A stretch of 64,000 nt of DNA from Lathyrus oleraceus (taxonomy: Eukaryota; Streptophyta; Magnoliopsida; Fabales; Fabaceae): contig NC_066581.1 in NCBI RefSeq assembly GCF_024323335.1, positions 296,439,536 through 296,503,535 of the forward strand. The letters are read 5' to 3'. Below the pieces are notes generated by a model. That model had not been told where the DNA came from, made no database searches, and was given only the letters and a program-made list of their open reading frames with translations. The position numbers were made by a program, and so were the translations under genes. This document shows positions 25,151 to 36,593 of the stretch, piece by piece. Positions within the stretch are counted from its first letter, which is position 1; each line of letters starts with the position of its first letter.

Positions 25151-25866
25151 TAACTGTGATTAACTTAGTCCCATCACAAAACGTAGCTTCAACCTACATT
25201 CAATTTTATTTGATTAAATTATGACAATAGCATGTGTAAGTTCTTTCTTTCTTTTTCTGTATGAATCATGATGATGGGGAAGATTGAAGAGTACAATGAC
25301 ACATTACAACAAAATTTAAGCACATCCTTTTTAAGTTTTAAGATTAATGATAATAAAGGCATTTCCATCATGAGTACCTGAATAATTTCCAAGAGATATG
25401 GAACAACTGAATGGACTTGTCTCGAGTGAAAAATATGAAAACTGATTTAGACACACTAACCATCATTTGAAACAAACCATTGATGACATATAGAAACAAT
25501 ATTCTTAAGCACAAAATCAACTACAAAGAACTTGACACAAATAGAGTAACAGTATTAAAAAATAGCATTCCCCTATTTTGCATGACAACAATAAATTGAG
25601 TACCTGCCATTGGAATGGGTAGATTAGATGACAAATGGCCTCTGATGCAAGAGTTAGAAGTGAATACCTGCCAGAAGAGAATACAGACTAAACAATCATT
25701 TTACAACTGAGTTGAATATACTCTAAATGACAAATTACCAAATAAAAAGCAATATCAGTTCGCAATGAGAATGAGAAATAACTTAATTCAGCCAAAACCT
25801 GCTCATATCAGCATCTATATTAGAGTCCAGGCTACTACTTCTCCTTGTTCATTGTGAAATATAAGC
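25151..25866. other. Non-coding sequence before the gypsy nest
   Basis: No recognisable gene. It may be the interior of the CACTA-related element. It ends at the AATAG target site (25867-25871). Confidence 0.4.
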
Positions 25867-25871
25867 AATAG

Positions 25872-26204
25872 TGAAACAATGCCGTACAACAATGGAAAAA
25901 AATGAAGGGAGATATGTATTGAATAACAACTTAACCAAAGTTTATACAAGAGTTGAGAGAGAGAAAAAAGCAAAATTCTCACATCCCCACAATATTCTTA
26001 TTACAAGCATTAAATAGATCTCATGTTTTCACATATCCCTTGAGTCTGATGCTTTCCCTGCGTACTCTCTCACTTCTATGTGCTTCCGTAATTTCAGGTT
26101 GGTTAGTAACAAAATTATTCTCTCCACTTACCGCATGTGGGTCCACCTGTGTAATTGGCGACTCATTGGTTTATAGAAGCTTTGTCGTATTTGTTTTCAT
26201 TACA
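25872..26204 (-). repeat. 3' LTR of outer chromovirus
   Basis: Matches 36282-36588 with several substitutions and small indels, including an extra segment near 26055-26100 that is missing from the other copy. Confidence 0.85.
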
Positions 26205-26233
26205 ATACCATCCCCTTCGAAATCAACCTTGTC

Positions 26234-26763
26234 CTAAAGGTTGAAAAGTGGAAACTTCTGCTGCAAGCTTGCTGCATCCTCCCAAGTAACTTCAGATATA
26301 GGCTGCTGATTCCATTGCACAAGGACTTGGTGAACTTTCTGCGACCCTTTGATGATGGTTCTAGCTTGTAAAATCTCCATGGCCCCAGTAATTGGTCCAA
26401 TATCACTCATAGTAAGAGGAAGTGACATATATTGATCTTGAGGAACACCCTTAAAGGGTTTCAATTGTGAAATGTGAAAAACTGGATGAATCTTAGCATG
26501 GTCTGACAACTTCAACTTATAAGCAACTTCACCTACTTTGGTTAAAACTTCAAAGGGTCCAAAATATCTTATTCCCAACTTTTGATTTTTTCTTAGTGCT
26601 ACTGATTGCTGTCTGTATGGTTGCAATTTTACTAACACCAGTTCTCCTATTTGTAATTGAACATCCCTTCTATGCTTGTCTGCTTGTTTTTTCATATACT
26701 GTTGAGCCTTTTCAAAGTTTCCCTTCAATTGCTGTAAGATCCTATCTCTCTCCAGCAACTCTT
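26234..26763 (-). pseudogene. Outer chromovirus: integrase C-terminus and chromodomain
   Basis: The minus-strand frame reads a coiled segment ('KGNFEKAQQYMKKQADKHRR'), the GPY/F region 'GIRYFGPFEVLTKVGEVAYKLKLS' and 'IHPVFHISQLKPFKG', then the chromodomain-like end 'HQVLVQWNQQPISEVTWED'. The chromodomain is thought to direct integration to marked chromatin. The 5' part of this integrase lies beyond the inner element, at 32308-33013. This segment is open, but the split and upstream breaks make the gene dead. Confidence 0.88.
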
Positions 26764-27177
26764 TGATACGTACCAACACAGTACACAATAGAATAGTAAT
26801 AATAATAACAGTATTTAAGAGAAAGAGCTTTATCATATGGACGTATAAAGGAACAAGGTACAAAATAAGGAATTACAAATCCCTAGATCTGCCAAGAGCT
26901 AGGCTCCTCAATAGAGAGTTAGTACTCTCTATCCTCAATGCACTAACAGACAAAATGCAAAGATCCTCCTCAATCCCCTCTCTGACTCCTTATAACTAGG
27001 AAAAGAAATACTGTGATGCTCTCTCCCAGATACACGCCACATCATCTCTAACAACCTTAGCCACTATTTCCCAATCTGCCCTTTCTCCTAGAATAAACCA
27101 ATAACGACTTGGCCCCACTAGTTGTTGAGTGAATTAATTGCTGATGTGGTGCTTCCTCATTTGTTTGGGTTCTATCA
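26764..27177 (-). repeat. 3' LTR of inner chromovirus
   Basis: Pairs with 31895-32307. The polypurine tract GGAGGAGG lies immediately beside it at 27178-27192 (minus strand). Confidence 0.92.
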
Positions 27178-30100
27178 ATACCTCCTCCATCAAAATGGAC
27201 CTTGTCCTCAAGGTCGAATTTCGGAAACTGAGTTCTAGTCATTAATTCCTCCTCCCAAGTAGCTTCCTCCATAGTCTTGCCCTTCCAATGAATTAGTAAC
27301 TGTTTCACCTCTTCCCCATGTTGCTTCACCTTCCGGGTAGCAAGTACAGCTTCAGGTTCATAACCCTCTACTTGTTCTTCCAACAGGTCTGGGAGTTCTG
27401 TGTCTTCTTGGTAATTTCCCACTGCCTTCTTCAATAAGGAAACATGGAAAACAGGGTGCACTCAGGATCCTTCAGGTAATTTGAGTTTGTAAGCTACTGC
27501 TCCTACTCTTTCTATTATTGGGTAAGGGCCATAATACTTGGCAGCTAATTTAGCATTAATTATGGTAACTACAGATTGCTGCCTGTGGGCTCTAAGCTTG
27601 ACAAACACCCATTCCCCACACATAAAACTTCTGTCACTTCTCTTCTTGTCTGCCTGACTCTTCATTCTCTCTTGTGCCTTCACTAACTGAATTTTTAATT
27701 GTCTCAGATCTTCATCTTTGTCCATCAAGTCTTATTGCACACTGGCCACTCTAGTTTCGCCTTGCACCCATCTTGTCAGCTGAGGTGGAAGTCTTCCATA
27801 AACCACCTCAAATGGTGTCTTACCTGTTGAGGCATGGTAAGTAGTGTTATACCAGTACTCAGCCTAATGAATCCATGTCACCCAAGTCCTTGGCTGATCA
27901 GCTATAAAACATCTCAGATAAGTTTCCAGACATCTGTTTACCGCTTCTGTTTGGCCATCAGATTCTGGATGATAGGCTGTACTCATCTTGAGTTTGGTTC
28001 CTTGCAACTTGAATATTTCCCTCCAGAAGTTACTCATGAAGATAGGGTCTCTGTCACTTACTATTGATAAAGGAAGGCCATGTAATTTGACTATTTCCTT
28101 ACAAAAAAATTCTGCTATACTTCGGGCTGTATAAGGATGTTTCAAGGGTATAAAGTGTGCATATTTAGATAATCTATCCACTACTACCAACATAGCTTCA
28201 AACTGTTTGGACTTGGGCAAACCTGTGATGAAGTCTAAGGATATATCCTCCCATATCTGTTCTGGAATAGGGAGTGGTTGCAGCAACCCACTTGGAGATG
28301 ATGCCATGTATTTTTTTGTCTTTGACATATATCACATTGTCTAACAAATTCTTGTATAGTGTTTTTCATACCTACCCAATATATATTTGTAACCATTCTC
28401 CTATATGTTTTGTAGAATCCTGAGTGCCCTCCTTGTGGTGTAGAATAAAACTCTTGTAATAGAGTAGGAATGAGTTGAGATTTGTTGGAAATTACCAACC
28501 TGTCTTCATAAAAAAGAACCCCTTGTCTATAACTGTACCCAGGCCAAGATGAAGGATCTTGTTGAATCTCTGCAATGATCCTTTGTAATTTCTCATCTTC
28601 TTGCACCTCTGCTTTGATTTGTTCTTCTTGTGCCCAAGTTACTAGAGAGTTCATAGTATTCAATTCACGACCTTCATGCACCCTAGACAGTGCATCAGCA
28701 CCCTTGTTGAGCTTGCCCTATTTATAAATAATCTCGAAATCATAACCCATCAGCTTTGCAGCCCAATTTTGCTGTTCTGCAGTTACTATTTTTTGTTGCA
28801 TTAGTTGTTTGAGGCTTCTTTGATCCGTCGATACTACAAACTTCCTTCCTAACAAGTATGGCCTCCAATGTTGGATTGCCAACACTACATCCATTAGATC
28901 CTTCTCATATGCGGACTTAGATAAATTTCTGATTCCTAGAGCCTTGCTAAAGTAAGCCACCGATTTTTTGTCTTGCATCAGAATAACCCTTATGCCCGTA
29001 CCTGAGGCATCACACTCAATAAAAAATTCTTTTGAAAAGTCTGGTAAGGCTAACACTGGTGCTGTTGTAAGCCTCTGCTTCAATGTGTCGAACGCTGCTT
29101 GAGCCTTCTCGTTCCATTTAAAACCATCTTTCTTAGTTAATTCTGTTAAAGGTTTGGCAATTTTTCCATAATCCCTGATGAACTTCCAATAATAACCTGT
29201 CAGCCCCAAAAACCCTCTAACTCCTTTAACATTCTTGGGTTAAGGCCACTGAAGCACACCAACCACTTTATTAGGGTCAATAACTACTCCCTTCCTTGTG
29301 ATTACATGCCCCAAATACTCCACTGATTGTTGGCCAAAACTGCACTTCTTCTTGTTTACCACCAAACTATGAGCAGATAACAACTCCAATACCCCTTTAA
29401 GATGCCTCATATGAGTTCCCCAGTCTTGGCTATAGATAAGAATGTCGTCAAAAAACACCAATACACTCTTTCGAAGCAATGATCTAAACACATCGTTCAT
29501 GAGATTTTGGAACGTCGAAGGGGCATTGGTAAGCCCAAACGACGTTACAAGGAACTCATAGTGTCCTTCATGAGTTCTGAATGCAGTCTTCTCAATATCA
29601 GAATCCTTCCCCCTTACTTGGTGATAACCCGACTTAAGATCCAGCTTAGTAAAGAATTTCGCACCATGTAACTCGTCTAATAATTCTTCAATGACAGGGA
29701 TAGGGAATTTGTCGGGAATGGTTACCTTATTAAGTGCTCTGTAATTAATGCACATCCTCCATGTGTTGTCCTTCTTTTTTACCAAGATAACGGGACTAGA
29801 GAATGAACTCGTACTGTGACGAATTATCCCAGCAACCATCATCTCTTTAACTTTCCTTTCAATCTCATTTTTATGGTGATAGGGGTAGCGGTAAGGACGA
29901 ACATTCATTGCTCCATGTCCGTCGATGAGATTGATAGCGTGCTCCTTCTTCCGTATGGGTGGTAGGCTCGAAGGAGTTTGGAAAATGTGAGCGTACTTAC
30001 CTAACACCTCCTCCAACTCCCGGTGTTGGTGTTCCGACAACACAAATTCGCAAGTTGTTTGGAAAACGTTCGCGTACTCACCCGACACCCACTCCAACTC

Positions 30101-30745
30101 TGGGTTTGGGATTTCGGACCTAACGAATTCACAAACCACCTTAGGCTCAACCCCCTCAATTCTCCACACCTCCCCATCTTTCTTGGACCTGGGTTTCTCT
30201 AAAATACTTTGTAGTGCAATCAATGCCTTTTTGCACCCCTCTTTGTTTCCAAGTGTTATCCACTTCCCTTGTTCCCCAAAACTCATAGTGTGTTGCTTCC
30301 AATTAATAATAGTATCACCCAAAGTTTTTAACCATTCAACGCCCAACACCATGTCAATATCCCCTAATTCAAATAATTGCAAATTCGGCCTTAGTTTGTA
30401 ACTTCCAATGTACATCTCCAGCTCTTTGCACCTCCCTTGCGCTTCTATTTGGACCCCATTCCCTAGTTTAACCTTCATTTGTGGAGTTTGTTCAATGGGC
30501 CAATCCATGTGGTGTACTAAACTTTGTGAAATAAAGTTGTGGGATGCCCCACTATCCACCAAAATTAATACTTCTACCCCCATGATTGTTCCTTGAAACT
30601 TCATGGTTTGATGATTTTCATGGGCTATATGATGTAAATCCAATATGCTCATCTCTCCGTGCTCCTCATCCTCCTCTTCACCTACCTCCATAACCAACAC
30701 CCTAGCTTCTCCATCCTCATCACATTCATCATCCACCACTAACAC
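27178..30745 (-). pseudogene. Inner chromovirus pol (protease-RT-RNase H-integrase-chromodomain), several stops
   Basis: The minus-strand frame from 30745 has the acidic start 'VVDDECDEDGE', protease 'LVDSGASHNFIS', RT 'FTKLDLKSGYHQ' and 'VFFDDILIYS' (catalytic FDD), then a stop after 'VLQWP' (29240). RNase H follows ('FIECDASGTG', 28718-29209), a stop, the zinc-binding part 'GGHSGFYKTYRRM', 'CDICQRQK', a frameshift near 28300, and the integrase core '[10 protein letters not shown]', '[10 protein letters not shown]' and '[14 protein letters not shown]' (D, D and E visible). More stops lie at about 27864, 27729 and 27462, before the chromodomain 'LLIHWKGKTMEEATWEEE'. All domains are present, so inactivation is by point mutation. 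Most stops are one C-to-T or G-to-A step from a sense codon. Confidence 0.9.
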
Positions 30746-31852
30746 TCAAAGGTGTTTGTCTGGACATTGATGGGTAGGACCAAAAGGTCCTTTACATTTG
30801 AAACATAATCCTTTTTTCTTTCTATCCATAAGTTCATTGTAAGAGAGGTGTGTAAACTCTCTATCACGAGGCCCAGCACGCCTCCTGTCACCTTGGGCCT
30901 TCCTGTCATTGTATGGCCCATTCCTCATACTACCACTTGCACCCCCTTCTCTATTTTTTACCATAACCCAATCTGACCCTCCCTTGCTTCCAACCTGTGA
31001 CCCAACCCGGTAAGGCCCATTTTTTGGCCCACGGGTGAGTCCAACTCCACTCTTCCCTTTTACCTCCTTCTCTACGGCATGAGTTACTTGCAACAACTTC
31101 ATTCTACTCATATCTCCCATGGTTGCCAGACTCCTAACTCTACCTTTAATCTCCGATTGCAACCCATGAAGAAAATAGCCTTGAAATTGCTTCTCCGGTA
31201 ACCACGGAATTTGAGAGATTAAGTATTCAAACTCTGTTATGTACTCTTCCACAGATCCTTCTTGCTTCAGCTCAGTCAACTGCTCGTACACATCTCCATC
31301 GCCATGTCCCCCGTACCTTCCGAGTAACGCTTCCTTCAACGTCTCCCAAGTCAGGCCTTCATCTTCTTCAACTGGTGAGTTGAAAAAGTGTATGGTGTGT
31401 CCTTCCATACATAACTGGGCTAAGCTCACTTTCACTTCCGGCGTGGTACCCTGTACCCGAAAGTAAACCTCTGCTCGTGAAATCCAACCGGCAGGATCTT
31501 CACCGTCGAACGACGGAAGCTCCACCTTCTTCGCTGAATGACGGAACTCGGTCAAGGAATCAGCGCGAGACCCATTTGAAGCTTCTCCGATCTTCTTCTC
31601 CGGTGTCCCCAAGTTCTCTGGTGTCCCCAAGTTCTTCGATACAGTTTTGTTCAACACACTCCCACTGCTCTCCTCTCTTACCACCTTTCCTAGATACTTT
31701 TCCAACATCGCAATTAAACTCGCGTGATTCTCCTTCACCTTTACCTGGAAATTTTCCAAGGTAGAACGTACTTCCGAGACCTCTCTTTCTAACGCCGTCA
31801 TCTTTGCCTCCATTCTCGTTAAAGCTACCGCTGTGATTTTCTTCGCCAACAT
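30746..31852 (-). pseudogene. Inner chromovirus gag
   Basis: I chose the start 'MLAKKITAVALTRM' (ATG at 31850-31852) because it is the first Met after the primer site. The frame is also open upstream into the LTR. It encodes a coiled coil ('MEAKMTALEREVSEVRSTLENFQVKVKENH'-like segment), the Retrotrans_gag core 'PAGWISRAEVYFRVQG' and 'ITEFEYLISQIPWLPEKQFQGYFLHGL', and a zinc knuckle 'CFKCKGPFGPTHQC' (C-x2-C-x4... variant with H). It ends at a single TGA (30746-30748) directly in frame with pol. The TGA is one transition from CGA, so gag and pol were probably one polyprotein. Confidence 0.88.
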
Positions 31853-31862
31853 CCACTGGTAC

Positions 31863-31892
31863 CACTGCTTCGAATCCGGTAGGTCGGACCAC
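31863..31892 (-). promoter_or_regulatory. Primer-binding site complementary to tRNA-Tyr 3' end
   Basis: Two bases inside the 5' LTR (minus strand) lies TGGTCCGACCTACCGG.... On the plus strand, 31863-31892 reads as a T-arm, an acceptor strand AGGTCGG, discriminator A and CCA. From memory it matches plant tRNA-Tyr(GUA) at about 28 of 30 positions, well beyond the usual 18. It is not a tRNA gene: only the 3' end is present, with CCA encoded. Confidence 0.8.
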
Positions 31893-31894
31893 TT

Positions 31895-32307
31895 GATACG
31901 TACCAACACAGTACATAATAGAATAGTAATAATAATAACAGTACTTAAGAGAAAGAGCTTTATTATATAGACGTATAAAGGAACAAGGTACAAAATAAGG
32001 AATTGCAAATCCCTAGATCTGCCAAGATCTAGGTTCCTCAATAGAGAGTCAGTACTCTCTATCCTCAATGCACTAACAGATAAAATGCAAAGATTCTCCT
32101 CAATCCCCTCTCCGACTCCTTATAACTAGGAAAAGAAATGCTATGATGCTCTCTCCCAGATACACGCCACATCATCTCTAACAACCTTAGCCACTATTTC
32201 CCAATCTGCCATTTCTCCTAGAATGAACCAATAACGACTTGGCCCCACTAGTTGCTGAGTGAATTAATTGCTGATGTGGTGCTTCCTCATTTGTTTGGGT
32301 TCTATCA
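31895..32307 (-). repeat. 5' LTR of inner chromovirus
   Basis: Pairs with 26764-27177. On the minus strand GTTATAAGG (about 32117-32125) is the best TATA-like word. Confidence 0.92.
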
Positions 32308-35300
32308 CTCTTCTTGCAATGGTGGAGGGTCCGAAGCTTGAGATACATATCTTGTCAATGTAGGATGGTACCTTCCATATAAGGACTTGAATCGAGTCAT
32401 GACGATGCTGGTTCGGAAAGCAGTGTTATACCAATACTCTGGCCATGTCAGAGCCTTAAACCAGGACTTAGGATTGTGAAATGTGAAGCATCTCAAGAAT
32501 AATTCCATCCCTTTGTTAAACACTTCAGTTTGGCCATCTGACAGAGGATGGTAAGCCGAGCTCATGGCTAAAGTAGTCCCTTGAAGTTTGAATAGATGTT
32601 GCCAAAATGCACTAGTGAAAACCTTATCTCTATCGGACACAATCGATTTAGGCATACCATGTAGCTTGACAACATTGTTCATAAAAGTTTATGCTACTGA
32701 CTTACTAGTGTAGTCAGACTTCATGGCCATGAAGTGAGCATATTTGGTTAAACGGTCCACTACTATCATAATCCATTATCATAATAGTAGTATAGACATG
32801 TGAGGAAGACAGACCTGTAATGAACTCCATGGTTATATCTTCCCACACCTGTGATGGTATTGAAAGAGGTTGTAGTAACCCAACAGGCAATGTGTTAGCT
32901 ATCTTAGCTTGTTGGCAGATTATACAATTCTGCACAAATTCTTGAATATCTTTTTGTAATGTTCGCCAGTAAAATTGAACTTTGATTCGAGCAAAAATTC
33001 TAGTAATGTCCACATGACCCCCTAAGAGAATTGTGATACTCTTGTAGCACTTTTTGGACCAAATCAGATGGAGTAGGAATCACAATTCTATTTTTCCAAA
33101 ATAGTAAACCTTCCTTCACCGTGTAGTGCTGGTGAGACTGAGTACTTGTGCTACACTTGGACATAATATCCAATAAGTGAGGATTTTCTTGTAATGCAGT
33201 TTTAATTTCCTGAATTATTGTAAATCGAGGCTCTGACCAGGTAAATGCCATCATTCTAGATAGGACATCCGCAACGATATTCTCCTTGCATGGCTTATAC
33301 TCAATAATGTAATCATATCCAAGAAACTTATGCAACCACTGTTGTTGTTCAGGTGTCTGCAAGGTCTGCTCCATTAAGTTACACAAACTCTTTTGATTGG
33401 TGCAAATTATAAATTTATGACCCAACAGATAGTGTCTAAATTTAGCAATCGCTTCAGAGATAGCCAACATTTCTCTAAAGTAAGCAGACTTTTTCTGATT
33501 TCTAGGCACTAATTTTTTTGAGAAGAAAGAAATAGGATGGTCATCTTGATGTAACACTGCACCTACTCTAATACCTGATGCATCGGTCTCTAGTACAAAA
33601 GGTTTTTGAAAATCTGTTAAAGCCAACACTGGTGCAGAAGGATTGCTAGCTTTAACTTTTGAAAAGCAGTATCTGCTTGCCGGTTCCAGACATAACTATC
33701 CTTTTTTAGCAAGTCCGTTAAAGGAGCAGCTAAGTTAGCATATGACTTAATGAATCTTCTATAATACCTTGTCAAGCCCAAGAATTCTCTCAATTGCTTG
33801 ATGTTTCGGGGAGTTGGCCATTCCAAGACAGCTTTGACCTTGTCTTCATCCATAGAGACACCTTCTCCATTCACAATGTGACCCAAATACTCATTTTCTT
33901 TGACTCCAAGTGAGCATTTGGGTAACTTGACGAACAAGGTATTCTCTTGTAATACTTTGAAAACTTCTTCCAGATGTCTTAAGTGTTCCATCCAATTGGC
34001 GTTATAAACCAATATATCATAAAAAAAATACTAAGACATATTTTCTTAAAGCATGTTGAAAAATATGAATCATTAAGCTATGGAATGTTGCAGGAGCATT
34101 TGTCAATCCGAAAGGCATGACCAACCATTCATAATGGCCGTGATGAGTTCGAAAAGTTGTCTTGTACCTGTCCTCTAGTTGAACTAATATCTAGTGGTAG
34201 CCTGACCTGAGATCCAATTTAGAAAAGTATTTAGCTCCAAACAGTTCGTCTAGCAATTCATCCACTGTTGGAATATGAAAGTTATCTTTGATTGTTAGAG
34301 CATTAAGAGCTCTATAATCAGTACATAATATGCACGATCCATCTTTCTTTTTCACCAAAATAATTGGTGATGAGAATGGACTTGTGCTAGGTTGAATGAT
34401 CCCCTACTACAACATTTCTTGAACCATGTTCTCAATTTGAGTTTTCTGACTATGAGGGTACCTATAAGGTTTGACCTTAACAGGATTTGAGCCTTCCAAT
34501 AATGATATAGTGTGGTTCTGTGCTCTGATAGAAGGTAGGGATGATGGAGCTTGAAAAATATATCTATAAGTGTGTAACAATACTGACACTTCCGGTTCAG
34601 TGTCAGTTGGTAACTCTTTAAAAGTATCTTCCAGCTCATGAGATTTCAGCAACTGAATAGTGAAATATTCTGAAATTGCACCAGCAATGTGAAGTCTCTT
34701 AAAGTCATGGAATTGAGTTGGAGCAGGTGCAATAGTAGTCTCTCTTGTCAATGTTACAAACTTCCCATTCAAGAAGAATTTGAGTGTCAATGCTGCATAA
34801 TTAGCAACATGTGGACCTAATGTTGCTAACCATGATGCTCCCAATATAACATCATCTCCTGCTGCCAGAAATAAGAAGACTGACACTTCCAATTTATGTC
34901 CTTGCACCTCAATCGGTAAGTTTTTGATCAGTCCCTCAGCAGTCATTATCTCACCATTACCTACCAACACTTTAAAGATTGGGGATGGTTCAACAGGTAA
35001 CTTGAGAAACTTTGCTATTCTTGGCTGCAAAAAACTATCGGAGCTACCTCAATCAATGAGAATTTACACCTGAATATGTCCAGTTGAACCAGAGAATCTC
35101 AACACACCCATGTTACTAGTTCCTTTCATGGAATTCAAAGATAGACGGTGTTCCATTTGGTTGGTCTCAGGGTTTTTAGCGAGTATGTCTGGTGGCTTAT
35201 GCATTGCCTCGAGCAGTTGGTCTTCATTAGTATCATCATATTGTAATAACATCAATTTCCTATTAGGACACTTGTGTGTACATGAAAATTTGTCATCACA

Positions 35301-36262
35301 CCAATAACAAAGGCCTTTATCTCTTCTCACTTGCATTTCAACTGGTGACATTCTCTTGATATTGGGAGTTTTTTGATTTTGGCTCATTGAACGGGTTGGG
35401 GGTATATGGAGGATGGGGGCCATATTTTTCTGGTTATTATCTGTTTTATTGATGAAGGATTTGTTGGGAGTATAAGTGGTTGGGTTTTTTTTTTGGTAAT
35501 GGGTGTATATTTCTCTTCATAGACCTTTGTAAGGGACACAATGGATGTGGGTGTGTGAATCAATATATCACGATGAATATCAACATTTAATCCACTAATG
35601 AAACAATCAATCAAAGCATTAACATTTAATCCACTAATGAAACAATCAATCAAAGCATCATTACTAAGACCATACACCCTATTAGCTAATGAAGTAAATT
35701 GCAGATAGTATTCCGCAACCATACCAGATTGGGCCAACTTAAACAGGGTAGCTCGAGGACATTCATAAATGGATGGACGAAAATCCAACTCTAATGCATG
35801 CGTAATCTCAAGCCATGATTGAAAATGGTTAGATCATTGCATCATTTGATACCATGGTACCACATCCTTATCAAGATATACCGATGAAATAGTTAAACAG
35901 TCTGAATCTGAAGTATCGTAGTAGTCAAAAAATTGTTCCGCACGGAAGATCCATTCATGTACGTTCGTACCATCAAATCGAGGGAATTCGAGTTTCACGT
36001 TTCTCACCTAGAACGACGGTTTGTTAATGAGTCCATGGTTGGTTTTCGATGGAGTTTGTTGGATCAAGATGTCAAGCGCAGAATGAACTTCAGTAAACTT
36101 GGCCTCAACACTCATCTGCATCGCCTCCATACGATCGAATTTGGAAGAGTTTCCAGCTTCCAACCTTTCGAACCGCTCGAACATCTCCTCCTGAAACTGC
36201 TTAAGGTCCTCTGCATTGCGCTTAATCTCAGCTTGCATTTCCTTTGTTTTTGTGTCAACCAT
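32308..36262 (-). pseudogene. Outer chromovirus gag-pol (gag to integrase core), degenerate
   Basis: From the gag start 'MVDTKTKEM' (ATG 36260-36262, just inside the 5' LTR) the minus strand gives a coiled coil ('QFQEEMFERFERLEAG'), a gag core with a local duplication ('DCFISGLNV' twice, 35570-35650), a knuckle 'CYWCDDKFSCTHKC', protease/linker (34407-35030, 'LFLAAGDDVILGASWL'), RT ('KPYRYPHSQK', then disrupted frames 34013-34350), RT end plus RNase H (33617-34012 and 33000-33629, 'LETDASGIRVGAVL') and integrase (32714-33013 'CIICQQAK'; 32305-32682 'SIVSDRDKVFTSAFW', 'YHPLSDGQTE'). It carries many frameshifts and is cut at 32308 by the inner element. Confidence 0.88.
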
Positions 36263-36281
36263 GGTGTAATGAAAGAACCAA

Positions 36282-36588
36282 TGAAACAATGATGTACAAC
36301 AATGGGAAAAATGAAGGGAGATATGTATTGAATGACAACTTAACCAAAGTTCATACAAGAGTTGAGAGAGAGAAAAAAGAAAAATGATCACAATTCTCAC
36401 ATTCCCACAATATTCTTATTACAAGCATTAAATAGATCTCATGTTTTCACATATCCCTTGAGCCCTTGAGCCTGATGCTTTCCTTGGTTAGTAACAAAAT
36501 TAATCTCTCCACTTACTGCATGTGGGTCACCTGTGTAATTGGTGACTCATTGGTTTCCAGAAGCTTTGTCGTATTTGTTTTCATTACA
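36282..36588 (-). repeat. 5' LTR of outer chromovirus
   Basis: Pairs with 25872-26204. The target duplication AATAG follows at 36589-36593. The stretch between LTR and gag ATG (36263-36281) holds the likely primer site, for which I recognise no tRNA. Confidence 0.82.
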
Positions 36589-36593
36589 AATAG

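Larger units (their letters stand above)
26764..32307 (-). mobile_element. Chromodomain Ty3/gypsy retrotransposon (inner), tRNA-Tyr-type primer site
   Basis: LTRs lie at 26764-27177 (414 bp) and 31895-32307 (413 bp), TG...CA, with a perfect target duplication CTCTT (26759-26763 and 32308-32312) inside the outer element's integrase. I counted about 16 differences between the LTRs, nearly all transitions. Minus-strand order: primer-binding site, gag, protease, RT, RNase H, integrase, chromodomain, polypurine tract. Its 5544-bp length and short LTRs fit Reina-like chromoviruses. Confidence 0.92.
25872..36588 (-). mobile_element. Chromodomain Ty3/gypsy retrotransposon (outer), Reina-sized, split by a second element
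   Basis: LTRs lie at 25872-26204 (333 bp) and 36282-36588 (307 bp), both TG...CA, with target duplication AATAG at 25867-25871 and 36589-36593. The minus-strand internal region starts with gag at 36262 and ends with a chromodomain stop at 26234. The polypurine tract GAAGGGGATGG lies next to the 3' LTR (about 26205-26222). Without the 5.5-kb inner insertion the element is about 5.2 kb, which with about 0.3-kb LTRs fits the Reina class. That class name is inferred from size and the chromodomain. Confidence 0.85.

Noticed and set aside
31863..31892. Possible tRNA-Tyr gene
   Set aside because: Only the 3' 30 bases are present, with CCA encoded and an LTR two bases away. It is a primer-binding site.
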